From UBA964 sp037444685 (GTDB lineage Bacteria; Pseudomonadota; Gammaproteobacteria; Steroidobacterales; Steroidobacteraceae): 64,000 nucleotides of DNA. Position numbers and translations under genes: made by a program. This document shows, one piece after another, positions 16,033 to 24,600 of this stretch. The DNA is taken from NCBI GenBank assembly GCA_037444685.1, contig JBBILX010000005.1, positions 124,001-188,000 on the forward strand, in the 5' to 3' direction. The notes below the pieces were generated by a model that was given only the letters and a program-made list of their open reading frames with translations, did not search any database and was not told the origin of the DNA. The stretch's first letter is position 1. Each line of letters begins with the position of its first letter.

Positions 16033-18340
16033 GGCTCGCGCCGCCCGCGGTCTTCGCCTCGGCATAGAGCGTCGTGCGCTGCCGTGCACGACGTCCGCGA
16101 GACTCTATCAGTGCCCTCATCGCCGCCACGTCGAGTTCCTGACCGTGCGTGGCTCCTGCGGCGCGCGAGATCGACTCGTTCATCAGCACGCCGCCGAGAT
16201 CATTGGCGCCGGCATCGAGCATCTGCGCAGCACCCTGCGGCCCGAGTTTTACCCAGGAAGCCTGGATGTTCTCGACCAGCGGATACAGCGCCAGCCGTGC
16301 GACGGCGTGGACCAGCACCGTCTCGCGCCAGGTCGGGCCGCGCCGCGCCTGTCCGCGTCGGTAGAGCGGCGCTTCCATGTGCACGAACGGCAGCGGCACG
16401 AACTCGGTGATCCCGCCGGTGCGCGCCTGCAGCGCGCGCAGCGCGCGCAGATGCAGCGCCCAGCTGTGCGGCGTTTCAACCGAGCCGAACATCATCGTCG
16501 ACGTGGTGGGCAGACCGATCCGGTGCGCCGCCTCGACCACGGCGAGCCACTCGTGGCTGCGGAGCTTGTCGGGGCAGATGAGGTCGCGGACCGGATCGTC
16601 GAGGATCTCGGCGGCCGTGCCCGGCAGGCTGCCGAGCCCGGCGTCGCGCAGCTGCCCGAGAAAGGCGTTGACGGACAGGCCGAGCGTGCGTGCGCCGTGC
16701 GCGACTTCGAGCGGCGAGAACGCGTGCACATGCAGGGTCGGCACGGCCTGCTTCACGGCCCGCAGCAGCTCGAGGTAGGTTCGACCGGTGAAAGATGGGT
16801 GGATCCCGCCCTGCATGCAGATCTCGGTCGCGCCGCGGGCGGCCGCCTCGACCGCCCTCCTGGCGACCTCGTCGAGATCGAGCAGGTACGCCTTGCCGCG
16901 CAGCGCGCGATGAGAGCGGCCCTTGGAGAAGGCGCAGAAGCCACAGCGGTGCGCGCAGATATTGGTGTAGTTGATGTTGCGGTTGACGACAAAGCTGACG
17001 AAGTCGCCACACCGGGCGCGGCGCAGCCCATCCGCGGCCGCGACGATTGCGTCGACCGCCCCGCCGCGTGCTTCGAGCAGCGTCACGAGCTCGTCCTGCC
17101 GCAGATCTTCGCCGCGCGAGGCCCGCACCAGCGTCACGTCGATCGGCATGGCGGCGTGGAGCCGCCGGCGACGCGACGGTGGCTGCGTGGCGCTGCCGGC
17201 CGTCCAGTCGTCCTCGCGCGCAAGTCCGCTCGCGTCGCTGCGGCGCATGACGTGCGGTCTCATCGCGGGATCGAGCCAGCGCGCCGCTTCGCGCGCGTAG
17301 CGCGGATAGATCGTCAGTCGAGGCACCAGTGCGCTTCCGGCCGCCGCCGTGTCGCGCTCGAGCGCGGTCAGACTCGGCCACGGCGACTCCGGATTGACGT
17401 GATCGGGCGTGACGGGCGAGACGCCGCCCCAGTCGTCGATACCGGCAGCGATAAGCCGGCCGCGGCCTGCGGGATTCAGGTTCGGTGGCGCCTGCAGGCC
17501 GATTTCCGCACCCAGTATCAGGCGCGCCATCGCAATCGTCCAGCAGAGCTCGTCGAGCGCAGCGGCCGGCATGTTCCGCATCGGCGTGTCGGGCTTGGGC
17601 ACGAAGTTCTGTACGATCACTTCCTGCAGGTGGCCATGCTCGAGCTGCAGCCTCCGCAGTAGGAACAGCGCCTCGAGCCGCTCGCGGCGGGTCTCGCCGA
17701 TGCCGATCAGCAGGCCCGTCGTCATCGCGATGCCGGCGCGGCCGGCCGCCTCGAGCGATGCCAGGCGCAGGTCCGGATCCTTGTCCGGACAGCCGTGATG
17801 CGGGCCACCGCGCTCGCAGAGACGCTTCGCGGACGACTCGAGCATCAGTCCCATCGAGGCGGCGAACGGCCGCAGACGCCGATACTCGCCCTCGTCGAGC
17901 ACGCCGGCGTTCAGGTGCGGCAAGAGCCCGGTCCGCTCGACGACCGCAGCGGCGGCCGCCGCGAGGTAGTCGACCGTCGATGCGTAGCCATGGTCACCGA
18001 GCCAGCGCCGCGCAGCGCTGTAGCGGGTTTCCGGCCGATCGCCGAGCGTGAATAGCGCTTCGTCGCAGCCTGCATCGCGACCCGCCGCAGCGATCGCGAC
18101 GACCTCGTCGAGCGTCAGGTAGGGCGCCGGCAGCGCAGAGGGCGTGGTGGCGAACGTGCAGTATCGGCAGACGTCGCGACAGAGGCGAGTCAGCGGGATG
18201 AAGACCTTGCGCGAGAAGGTGACGACACCGGGCTTGTGCGCATCCCGCAGCGCGCGTGCGCGGGCCATCAGGGTTTCGAGCGGCGCGTCCGCGAGCTCCA
18301 GCGCCGCGTCGATATCCTTCAGGACGCCCACGCTATCCAT
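15989..18340 (-). CDS. fbiC: Fused 7,8-didemethyl-8-hydroxy-5-deazariboflavin (FO) synthase, CofG-CofH type
   Basis: 783-residue bifunctional radical SAM enzyme that makes FO, the deazaflavin chromophore of F420, from tyrosine and 5-amino-6-ribitylamino-uracil. The N-terminal half is CofG-like, with cluster cysteines Cys54, Cys58 and Cys61 in CRDVCRYC; the C-terminal half is CofH-like, with Cys462, Cys466 and Cys469 in CAHRCGFC. Conserved phrases include ESSAKRLCERGG, QNFVPKPDTPM and GGIHPSFTG. The fusion is the form usual in Actinobacteria; archaea have separate cofG and cofH. It is the last gene of the operon and starts 22 nt inside cofC. Confidence 0.95.
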   Translation of the reverse strand: MDSVGVLKDIDAALELADAPLETLMARARALRDAHKPGVVTFSRKVFIPLTRLCRDVCRYCTFATTPSALPAPYLTLDEVVAIAAAGRDAGCDEALFTLGDRPETRYSAARRWLGDHGYASTVDYLAAAAAAVVERTGLLPHLNAGVLDEGEYRRLRPFAASMGLMLESSAKRLCERGGPHHGCPDKDPDLRLASLEAAGRAGIAMTTGLLIGIGETRRERLEALFLLRRLQLEHGHLQEVIVQNFVPKPDTPMRNMPAAALDELCWTIAMARLILGAEIGLQAPPNLNPAGRGRLIAAGIDDWGGVSPVTPDHVNPESPWPSLTALERDTAAAGSALVPRLTIYPRYAREAARWLDPAMRPHVMRRSDASGLAREDDWTAGSATQPPSRRRRLHAAMPIDVTLVRASRGEDLRQDELVTLLEARGGAVDAIVAAADGLRRARCGDFVSFVVNRNINYTNICAHRCGFCAFSKGRSHRALRGKAYLLDLDEVARRAVEAAARGATEICMQGGIHPSFTGRTYLELLRAVKQAVPTLHVHAFSPLEVAHGARTLGLSVNAFLGQLRDAGLGSLPGTAAEILDDPVRDLICPDKLRSHEWLAVVEAAHRIGLPTTSTMMFGSVETPHSWALHLRALRALQARTGGITEFVPLPFVHMEAPLYRRGQARRGPTWRETVLVHAVARLALYPLVENIQASWVKLGPQGAAQMLDAGANDLGGVLMNESISRAAGATHGQELDVAAMRALIESRGRRARQRTTLYAEAKTAGGASLRVTDPPAGAASRA

Positions 18341-18933
18341 CGGCGTTCCCTGGCGAAGCGGTCGAGATCGGTGGCGGTGTCGAGATCCCGCGCCAGTGCG
18401 TGTCGGCGCAGGCGTCGCGCTGCGACGCCGGCGCGACGCGCGCGGGCGAGGTGACGCGCCGCGCTCCCCGGGCCGAACGCAAATCCGATCGGTCTTGGCA
18501 GATCACACAGCAGCGCATTCGTGCCGCCGTCGCGCTCGGCCGCGACGAGCGTCACGCCGCCGCGATGATGTGCGATCAGCCAGTCGAGGTCCGATGCCGA
18601 CACGCCGGGCAGGTCGCTCGCGAGGTACAGCGCCGCGCTGGCGCCCGCGGCGCCGAGTGTGTCGACCGCGCGCATGAGTCGGCGACTGAGGCTGGCATGA
18701 CCGCGCTCGCGCAGTGGCGTCGCGCCGCAGCGTCGCGCGAATTCGCAGCCCTCGCGGTCGCCACAGAGTGCGAACACGCGCTCGACGCCACTCGCCGCGT
18801 TCGCGGCCTGCAGGGCCTGACCGGCCATGGCCCGCGCGAGCGCGCGGCGTTGCGCCGGCGTGGCGATGCCCGCGAGCCGCGCCTTGGCACGGCCGAATGG
18901 CTTGATCGGTACGAGCGCGTAAAAGGTGGTCAT
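18319..18933 (-). CDS. cofC: 2-phospho-L-lactate (or PEP / 3-phosphoglycerate) guanylyltransferase CofC
   Basis: 204-residue nucleotidyltransferase that activates the three-carbon unit of F420 with GTP. The N-terminus VPIKPFGRAKARLAG is the substrate-binding signature of the CofC/FbiD family; DLPGVSASDLDWL and DRDGG-like segments follow (ALYLASDLPG, AERDGGTNALL). Enzymes of this family differ in substrate: phospholactate in archaea, PEP in mycobacteria, 3-phosphoglycerate in some Burkholderia relatives. Which is used here cannot be read from sequence by eye. The gene overlaps cofD by 4 nt. Confidence 0.92.
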   Translation of the reverse strand: MTTFYALVPIKPFGRAKARLAGIATPAQRRALARAMAGQALQAANAASGVERVFALCGDREGCEFARRCGATPLRERGHASLSRRLMRAVDTLGAAGASAALYLASDLPGVSASDLDWLIAHHRGGVTLVAAERDGGTNALLCDLPRPIGFAFGPGSAARHLARARRAGVAARRLRRHALARDLDTATDLDRFARERRWIAWAS

Positions 18934-19934
18934 CTGCGGCGCGCCGGCGCATGCGCGGCGAGGCTGCCCGCGAACTCCAGCACGGCGCGCGCGAGCGCGT
19001 CTCGGTCAGCGTCGTCGTACATGACCGTAGGCAGCACGCGGACCGCGAGGCCGTCGCACCCGATCCGCCCCGCGAGTGCGGCGTCGGCCGTGTCGATCAC
19101 GAAGCCGTCGAGCAGTGCGCCGTAATGGCGTGCGACCGTCGTCGCCGACACCTCGTGACCTAACTCGAGCATCATTTTCGCCGCGCAGCCCTTCAGTGCC
19201 CGACCCCCGACGATGGGGCTGACAGCCACGATAGGACAGTCGACGCGCGTGAGCCAGTCCCGCCAGGCGGGGATCGCGAGGATCGGGTCGATGCTGAGGT
19301 AGGGATTCGAGGGACAGATCACGATGGTGTCCGGGTGCCAGCCACCGGCGAGCGCCGCCGCGAGTGGCGCGGGCAAGCGCGCCTCGACCGCACCCGGATA
19401 CTGCAGTGCGCTGACCACGGGAACTGCACGGCGCCGGACGAAATAGTCCTGAAAGTCGAGCGTCCCCGCGTCGGTGACGAGGCGCGTCCTCACCACGTCG
19501 TCGCTCATCGGCAGCAGGTGCTGGGACACGCCGAGGCGAGCGGCCGCTTCGGCGGCGATCTCGCTCAGCGTCGCACCGCCGCGCAGTCTTTCCGTTCGCC
19601 AGACGTGCAGGCCGAGATCGCGATCGCCGAGCGCAAACCAGTCGGCCGCGCCGAGCGCCCGCAGGGTCTCCATCGCTTGCCAGGTCTCGCCGGCGCGCCC
19701 CCAGCCGCGCGCGGCATCCGCCAGTCCGGCCATCGCATAGGTCACCGAGTCGAGGTCCGGGCAGATCTCGAGGCCGAGGTGACTGAAGTCGTCGCCGGTA
19801 TTGCAGACGACGGCGAGGTGCCAGTCCGGCAGCGTCCGGCCCAGGCCGCGCGCGAGTTTGGCGCCCCCGACGCCGCCAGACAGCGCAAGGACCCGCGCCT
19901 CGGTCAGCGGCACGGACGATGCGGAGCCGCTCAT
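18930..19934 (-). CDS. cofD: F420 phospholactyl (or phosphoenolpyruvyl) transferase CofD
   Basis: 334-residue transferase that joins the CofC-activated moiety to FO to give F420-0 or dehydro-F420-0. Family motifs are clear: LALSGGVGGAKLARGL at the N-terminus, VVCNTGDDFSHLGLEICPDLD, WFALGDRDLGLHVWRTERLR, VICPSNPYLSIDPILAIP and AVSPIVGGRALKGCAAKMM. The length is typical. It overlaps cofE and cofC by 4 nt each. Confidence 0.96.
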   Translation of the reverse strand: MSGSASSVPLTEARVLALSGGVGGAKLARGLGRTLPDWHLAVVCNTGDDFSHLGLEICPDLDSVTYAMAGLADAARGWGRAGETWQAMETLRALGAADWFALGDRDLGLHVWRTERLRGGATLSEIAAEAAARLGVSQHLLPMSDDVVRTRLVTDAGTLDFQDYFVRRRAVPVVSALQYPGAVEARLPAPLAAALAGGWHPDTIVICPSNPYLSIDPILAIPAWRDWLTRVDCPIVAVSPIVGGRALKGCAAKMMLELGHEVSATTVARHYGALLDGFVIDTADAALAGRIGCDGLAVRVLPTVMYDDADRDALARAVLEFAGSLAAHAPARRR

Positions 19935-20710
19935 CGGAAGAGGTCCTCGCGCCGGTCCCGCTGCAGGACGCGTGCCGTCTGGCCACAGTCCCGGGCGTCG
20001 AAGCCGCGCACCAGCACGACGGGCCGACTCTCGTTCGCCTGGCCCATCAGCAGCGACGCGGCCGCCGCGAGCTCATCGGCGACGCCGATATCGGTGGCGC
20101 GCAGGGCCCGCCCGAACAGGTCGCGGCGGCCGCGCGCATCGACGACCACGGGCAGGCCGGCCGCGCCTAGGGCCTGCCCGACCGTGCCCCGACGCCAGGC
20201 ACGACCGATGCTGTCGATGACGAGCACCGCCACATCGGTTCCGGTCAGCCTCGCCAGCTCGGCCCGCAGCCTCGCCGCCGAGGCGTCCGCGTCTGCCGGC
20301 AACAGCAGCGCTTCCGAGTCGTCGCCGCGCTCGTTGACGTTCGATTGATCGATGCCGGCATTAGCGAGCACGAAGCCCGAGCGGTGCTCGACGATCAGCA
20401 CCTCGCGACCGACGCGCAGCACCTCGTGTGACTCACGCAGGATCAGCTCGATCAATCGCGGATCCTTGCCAAGGCGCTGCGCGAGCGAGCGGGCGCGCCG
20501 CGACGGTGTGACGTCCGAGAGCGCCATGCGCCGGCCCTCGGCCTTGGAGACGATCTTCTGCGCGACGACGAGTACGTCGCCGCGCTCGAGCCCGAGACCT
20601 TCGCGCTGCAACGCGGCGGTGATCAGCGGCGCGAGCGCATCGCCGGCGCGGATCAACGGCAACGAAGCGAGCGCGACGAGTTCGAGTCGCGCGGGCGCCG
20701 TGTAGCTCAA
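19931..20710 (-). CDS. cofE: Coenzyme F420-0:L-glutamate ligase CofE
   Basis: 259-residue GTP-dependent ligase that adds glutamates to F420-0. Conserved elements: GDVLVVAQKIVSKAEGR, PRLIELILRES, GFVLANAGIDQSNV, VLVIDSIGRAWRRGTVGQ and LFGRALRATDIGVADELAAAA. It is the short archaeal-type form without the C-terminal nitroreductase-like domain of actinobacterial FbiB. The final reduction step of a dehydro-F420-0 intermediate would then need another enzyme if PEP is used, which bears on which CofC substrate operates. Confidence 0.95.
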   Translation of the reverse strand: MSYTAPARLELVALASLPLIRAGDALAPLITAALQREGLGLERGDVLVVAQKIVSKAEGRRMALSDVTPSRRARSLAQRLGKDPRLIELILRESHEVLRVGREVLIVEHRSGFVLANAGIDQSNVNERGDDSEALLLPADADASAARLRAELARLTGTDVAVLVIDSIGRAWRRGTVGQALGAAGLPVVVDARGRRDLFGRALRATDIGVADELAAAASLLMGQANESRPVVLVRGFDARDCGQTARVLQRDRREDLFR

Positions 20711-21450
20711 GCGCGCAGTCCGGGCGAGGGGGGCAGATCAGGCAGTCCGCCGTCGGTGATCCGGATGCCAGCGCCGCGGAAGCGGTAGCGCCTGTTCATG
20801 CCGATCAGGATTGACGTCAGGGCTTCGGCGGCCGCCGAGTTCGCCAGGGGTCCGGCGTGCCAGGCGCGGAGTCCGCCGCGCGCGAGTAGGTCTATGACGA
20901 GCTGGCGGGACGCCTCGTCGTCGCCCGTTACGAGCACGTCGCAGTCGGGCACGACGCCCTCCGTCAGGTAGTGCGCCGAGACGTTCTGCAGCGCCGAGAC
21001 GACCCTGACGTTCCCGCCGAGCAGCTGCTGCGACTCGACGGCCGCGCAGCCAGCGGCTGGCAGCTGCACCCGCATCACCTTCGGCGGCCGCAAGGGCACG
21101 GTGGTATCCACGAGGATCTTGCCCTGCACGGCCTCGCGGACCACTGTCAGGGTCTCGCCGTGGGCCGCGTAGGGAACGGCAAGGAACACGAGCTCCGCGT
21201 CGCGCGCCGCATCGGCGAGCGCAGCGCCACGCACCCGCGCCCCGGGTACGTCGGCGGCGACGGCCTCGGCCGCGGCCTCGGCCCGACCCGCATCGCGCGA
21301 GCCGATGACGATCTCGATGCCCTGACGTGCGAGGAAGCGGGCGATGCCGCCACCGAGGTCGCCGGTTCCGCCGAGCACGGCGATGATCCTGGGCAACGCC
21401 AGCGGCAACGACTTCGGCGCTGATCCGACGTCGGTGATCGGCTTATCCAC
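20707..21450 (-). CDS. npdG: F420-dependent NADP reductase (NPDG/Fno family)
   Basis: 247-residue Rossmann enzyme that exchanges hydride between NADPH and F420, here presumably making F420H2. The dinucleotide loop AVLGGTGDLGGGIARFLA begins near residue 24, followed by EIVIGSRDAGRAEAAAEAV. Further family motifs are LVDTTVPLRPPK and FRGAGIRITDGGLPDLP near the C-terminus. It lies 4 nt downstream of the LLM oxidoreductase and overlaps cofE as ATGA, so reductant supply and use are coupled. Confidence 0.92.
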   Translation of the reverse strand: MDKPITDVGSAPKSLPLALPRIIAVLGGTGDLGGGIARFLARQGIEIVIGSRDAGRAEAAAEAVAADVPGARVRGAALADAARDAELVFLAVPYAAHGETLTVVREAVQGKILVDTTVPLRPPKVMRVQLPAAGCAAVESQQLLGGNVRVVSALQNVSAHYLTEGVVPDCDVLVTGDDEASRQLVIDLLARGGLRAWHAGPLANSAAAEALTSILIGMNRRYRFRGAGIRITDGGLPDLPPSPGLRA

Positions 21451-21454
21451 CGCT

Positions 21455-22480
21455 TCAACCCCGCAGCTGCGGCACGACGTGCTCGCCGATGATGCGCAGG
21501 CCGTCCATCGGATCGTCGTGCAGGCGCAGCGCCACTTCGGTCAGACCCGCGCGACCGAACATCTTGAAACGCTCGATTTCCCGGTCGAGGTCCGCGAGCC
21601 CGCCGGTCGACGTGAAATACTCACAGAGGCGGTTCGGGATCTCCTCCGGGATGCCCTGGATGTGCCCCGAGCGGTCGAACCATGCGGCGACGCACTTGTC
21701 GTAGTTGTCGCGCACGAGCTTGACCTCGTCCGGGTTCAGCACATGGGCGAGCAGCTCGGGGTCGAGCTTGCGGGCTCGCCATGCGAGCTCCCGGCGCGAT
21801 TCGCGATAGCCTTCGCGGCGGTCGCGCTTGAGATGCCAGGCCCAGAAGGTATTCGCGCGCAGCGGTGGCATCGACGCATCGCGCTTCGCGGCACCCTCGT
21901 TGACCGCTTTCATGGCCTCGGCCATCACTTCCGGTGGCGTACAGCCGATGAAGACACCGTCGGCCACGCGCGCAAACATCCGCATCATCTGCGCGCGGTA
22001 GGCCGTGCCGTACACCTGCGGCGGACGCGACTTCGCCCATGGGTACTGGCAAGGGAGGTTGATCTGGAAATCCTCGCCCTTGTAGCCCTTGGCGATCTGG
22101 CCGTAGGCCGCGCCGCGGACGATCTCGATCGCCTCGCGGACTGCGCGCACGATCTTCGGCGGCTTGTGCAGGTTCATCGCGTCGACGTTGCCTTCGCCGG
22201 CGCCCACCGCGATCACTGCGCGCCCGCCACACATTTCGTTCAGCGTGAGCAGCGCGTTGGCGATCTTGAGCGGGTGCATTTCGAAAGGGCTGACGGCGAG
22301 CGGGCCCATCAGCAGCCGGCTCGTCCGTTCCGCCAGCGTCGCGGCCGAGAGGAATGCGTCCCAGTGGGCGAAGAAATTCGAGGTCCAGAGCGCGCGGATC
22401 CCGTATTTTTCCGCCTCGACACCGAGTTCGGCGACCTGTCGTGGGGTCAGGTCCGGTTCCAGGATGATGTCGACGTCCAT
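21455..22480 (-). CDS. LLM-class F420-dependent oxidoreductase
   Basis: 341-residue luciferase-like TIM-barrel protein related to methylenetetrahydromethanopterin reductase. Visible features: N-terminal strand DVDIILEPDLTPRQVAELGV, ALWTSNFFAHWDAFLSAATLAERT, MGPLAVSPFEMHPLKIANALLTLNEMC split over the barrel, and VIAVGAGEGNVDAMNLHKPPK. It is the first gene of the F420 operon and may be the main consumer of F420H2. It resembles the proteobacterial members of a family of unknown substrate that travel with F420 genes. Specific substrate unknown. The 77-nt upstream region should hold the operon promoter. Confidence 0.88.
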   Translation of the reverse strand: MDVDIILEPDLTPRQVAELGVEAEKYGIRALWTSNFFAHWDAFLSAATLAERTSRLLMGPLAVSPFEMHPLKIANALLTLNEMCGGRAVIAVGAGEGNVDAMNLHKPPKIVRAVREAIEIVRGAAYGQIAKGYKGEDFQINLPCQYPWAKSRPPQVYGTAYRAQMMRMFARVADGVFIGCTPPEVMAEAMKAVNEGAAKRDASMPPLRANTFWAWHLKRDRREGYRESRRELAWRARKLDPELLAHVLNPDEVKLVRDNYDKCVAAWFDRSGHIQGIPEEIPNRLCEYFTSTGGLADLDREIERFKMFGRAGLTEVALRLHDDPMDGLRIIGEHVVPQLRG

Positions 22481-22557
22481 GCGGGATCCTTCGGTTTCGG
22501 GAATGTCATGATTCTACTGAACCGTCACCCTGGTCCGGCGCGCGCAAAGCGCCTGCC

Positions 22558-23535
22558 TCAGGCGAAGATCGGCAGGCGGACATCGGCGAACGCGGCCGCC
22601 ACCCCCTCCTGATCGAGTGCGGCCGCGGCGCGGCTGACGCGGCGGGCGTCGAGATGCGGTGCCAGCATCTGCATGAAGTCGTAGGCATACCGGCGCAGGA
22701 AGGCGCCGCGCCGGAAGCCCACCCAGGTCAGGTGCCGCGGGAACAGGTGCCGCGCGTCGAGGGAGACGAGGTCGGGGTCCTCCTGTTCGCTGACCGCCAT
22801 CGCCGCGACGATTCCGACGCCGAGACCGAGACGCACGTAGGTCTTGATGACGTCGGCGTCGCGGGCCGTCAGCGCGATGTCCGGCTCGAGTCCCGCATGC
22901 TCGAACGCCGTGCGCAGCGAGGAAGGACCGGTGAGGCTGAACACGTAGGTGACGATCGGAAAGCCCGCGAGCTTCTCGATCGTCACGTGCCGCAGCCGTG
23001 TCAGCGGATGCTGCTGCGGCACGACGAGCCGCCTGTACCATTCGTAGCACGGCAGCAGGACGCAGTGCTCGAACTCCGACTGCGAGCCGGTGGCGACGGC
23101 CAGATCGACGTGCTCGGTGCGCATCATCTCGGCGATCTGCTCCGAGGTGCCCTGATGCAGGTGCAGGCGGACCTTGGGGTATCTGGCGCGGAACCTGGAG
23201 ATTGCCGCCGGCAGAACGTAGCGCGCCTGCGTGTGGGTCGTGGCGATCGACAGCGTGCCGCGCTGTTCGTCGCGCAGGTCCAGCGACATGCCGCGGATCG
23301 CCTGCGCCTCGCGCACGATCCTTTGCGCGCGCTCGAACACGCGCTGACCCTGCTGCGTGAGTCGCTGCAGCGAGCGGCCCTCGCGGACGAACAGCTGAAA
23401 CCCAAGCTCGTCCTCGAGAAGCTTGATCTGCCTGCTCACGCCCGGCTGCGAGGTGTGCAGACGTTCGGCCGCGGCCGAGATGTTCAGGCCGCTGTCGACG
23501 ATGGCGACGAGATAGCGCAGCTGCTGCAGCTTCAT
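22558..23535 (-). CDS. CysB-type LysR-family transcriptional regulator
   Basis: 325-residue LysR protein. The N-terminal winged helix shows MKLQQLRYLVAIVDSGLNIS, AAERLHTSQPGVSRQIKLLEDELG and FVREGRSLQRLT, nearly as in CysB/Cbl. The effector domain includes IATTHTQARYVLPAAISRFR and LHLHQGTSEQI, with the Thr-rich ligand site of CysB, and AFEHAGLEPDIALTARDADVIKTYVRLGLGVGI. CysB responds to N-acetylserine or O-acetylserine and controls sulfur assimilation. No cys gene is nearby: it lies between an MDR oxidoreductase (upstream, same strand, 18 nt) and the F420 operon, so its local targets are uncertain. Confidence 0.9.
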   Translation of the reverse strand: MKLQQLRYLVAIVDSGLNISAAAERLHTSQPGVSRQIKLLEDELGFQLFVREGRSLQRLTQQGQRVFERAQRIVREAQAIRGMSLDLRDEQRGTLSIATTHTQARYVLPAAISRFRARYPKVRLHLHQGTSEQIAEMMRTEHVDLAVATGSQSEFEHCVLLPCYEWYRRLVVPQQHPLTRLRHVTIEKLAGFPIVTYVFSLTGPSSLRTAFEHAGLEPDIALTARDADVIKTYVRLGLGVGIVAAMAVSEQEDPDLVSLDARHLFPRHLTWVGFRRGAFLRRYAYDFMQMLAPHLDARRVSRAAAALDQEGVAAAFADVRLPIFA

Positions 23536-23553
23536 GGTCGTCCCTCATGTCCC

Positions 23554-24582
23554 TCAGGCGACGTCGGGGGCGACGCGGACGAGTTGCTTGCCGACGTTGC
23601 GACCCTCGAACAGACGGATCAGCGCCTCCGGCATCCGCTCGAGCCCCTCGAGGATGTCTTCCTGGTAATAGAGCCGGCCCGCCGCGATCCACGCGGCCAG
23701 CGCGGCCTCGGCGCGCGGAAAATGCTCGGCCATCTCGTAGATGAAGAATGCCTCCATGCGCGCCATCTTCTTGAAGATCTGAAAGGCGTTGGCGAGCGGG
23801 CGCGGATGCTCGATTCCGTCGATGTATTGTGAGATGGCACCGCAGAGCACGACGCGCGCGTGGCGCCGAAGGTGCAGGAGTGCCGTGTCGAGTATCTCGC
23901 CGCCGACGTTGTCGAAGAACACGTCGATCCCGTCGGGACAGAGCGCGCCGATGCGCGAGTCGACATCCTCGCTGCGATAGTTGATCGCTCCGGCGTAACC
24001 GAGCCGCTCGGTCAGCAGGCGGCACTTGTCGTCGCTGCCCGCGAGGCCGATGGCGCGTGCGCCGAGATTGCGGGCGATCTGCCCGACGTTTGAACCGACG
24101 CCACCCGCGGCGCCCGAGACCAGTACCGTATCGCCGGCGCGGACGGCTCCGACGTCGACGAGGCCGAGGTAGGACGTGAAGCCCGTCAGGCCGAGCACGC
24201 CGAGCGCCGTCGACACGGGCGCCACGCGCTGGCGGACGGGGTACATCAGGTAATACGGCGAGCCGTCGGCGACCGCATAGTCCTGCCAGCCGAGCTTGCC
24301 GTGCACGATCAGGCCCTCGGGCCAGTCGGGATTGCGTGAGGCGACGATCCGGCCGACGCCGCGGCCGTGCATGACGTCACCGAGGGCGAGCGGACGCTCG
24401 AATTGCTCGGTGTTCAGCATGTAACCGCGCATCACCGCGGCGACCCCCAGGTAGAGAGTGCGGATCAGGAACTGTCCGGGCCCGATCTGCGGTATCGGCC
24501 GCTCGAGCAGGCGGAAATCCGTCTCGCGCACGGGACCCTGCGGACGCGCTGCAAGCACCCACTGGCGATTGACCCCGTCCAT
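23554..24582 (-). CDS. NADP-dependent MDR oxidoreductase (zinc-independent, alkenal/curcumin reductase-like)
   Basis: 342 residues from the ATG at 24582; the open frame extends far upstream but only as antisense to other genes. The N-terminus MDGVNRQWVLAARPQG, the GroES-like fold, and the NADP-binding loop VSGAAGGVGSNVGQIARNLG followed by GLAGSDDKCRLL are typical of the leukotriene-B4 / 2-alkenal reductase branch. VFFDNVGGEILDTALLHLRRHARVVLCG, divided over the core, is also conserved. No zinc-binding cysteines are seen. The substrate is likely an alpha,beta-unsaturated carbonyl. It starts only 18 nt from the divergent alpha/beta hydrolase. Confidence 0.9.
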   Translation of the reverse strand: MDGVNRQWVLAARPQGPVRETDFRLLERPIPQIGPGQFLIRTLYLGVAAVMRGYMLNTEQFERPLALGDVMHGRGVGRIVASRNPDWPEGLIVHGKLGWQDYAVADGSPYYLMYPVRQRVAPVSTALGVLGLTGFTSYLGLVDVGAVRAGDTVLVSGAAGGVGSNVGQIARNLGARAIGLAGSDDKCRLLTERLGYAGAINYRSEDVDSRIGALCPDGIDVFFDNVGGEILDTALLHLRRHARVVLCGAISQYIDGIEHPRPLANAFQIFKKMARMEAFFIYEMAEHFPRAEAALAAWIAAGRLYYQEDILEGLERMPEALIRLFEGRNVGKQLVRVAPDVA

Positions 24583-24600
24583 GGCAGGATTGTAGGGGTC

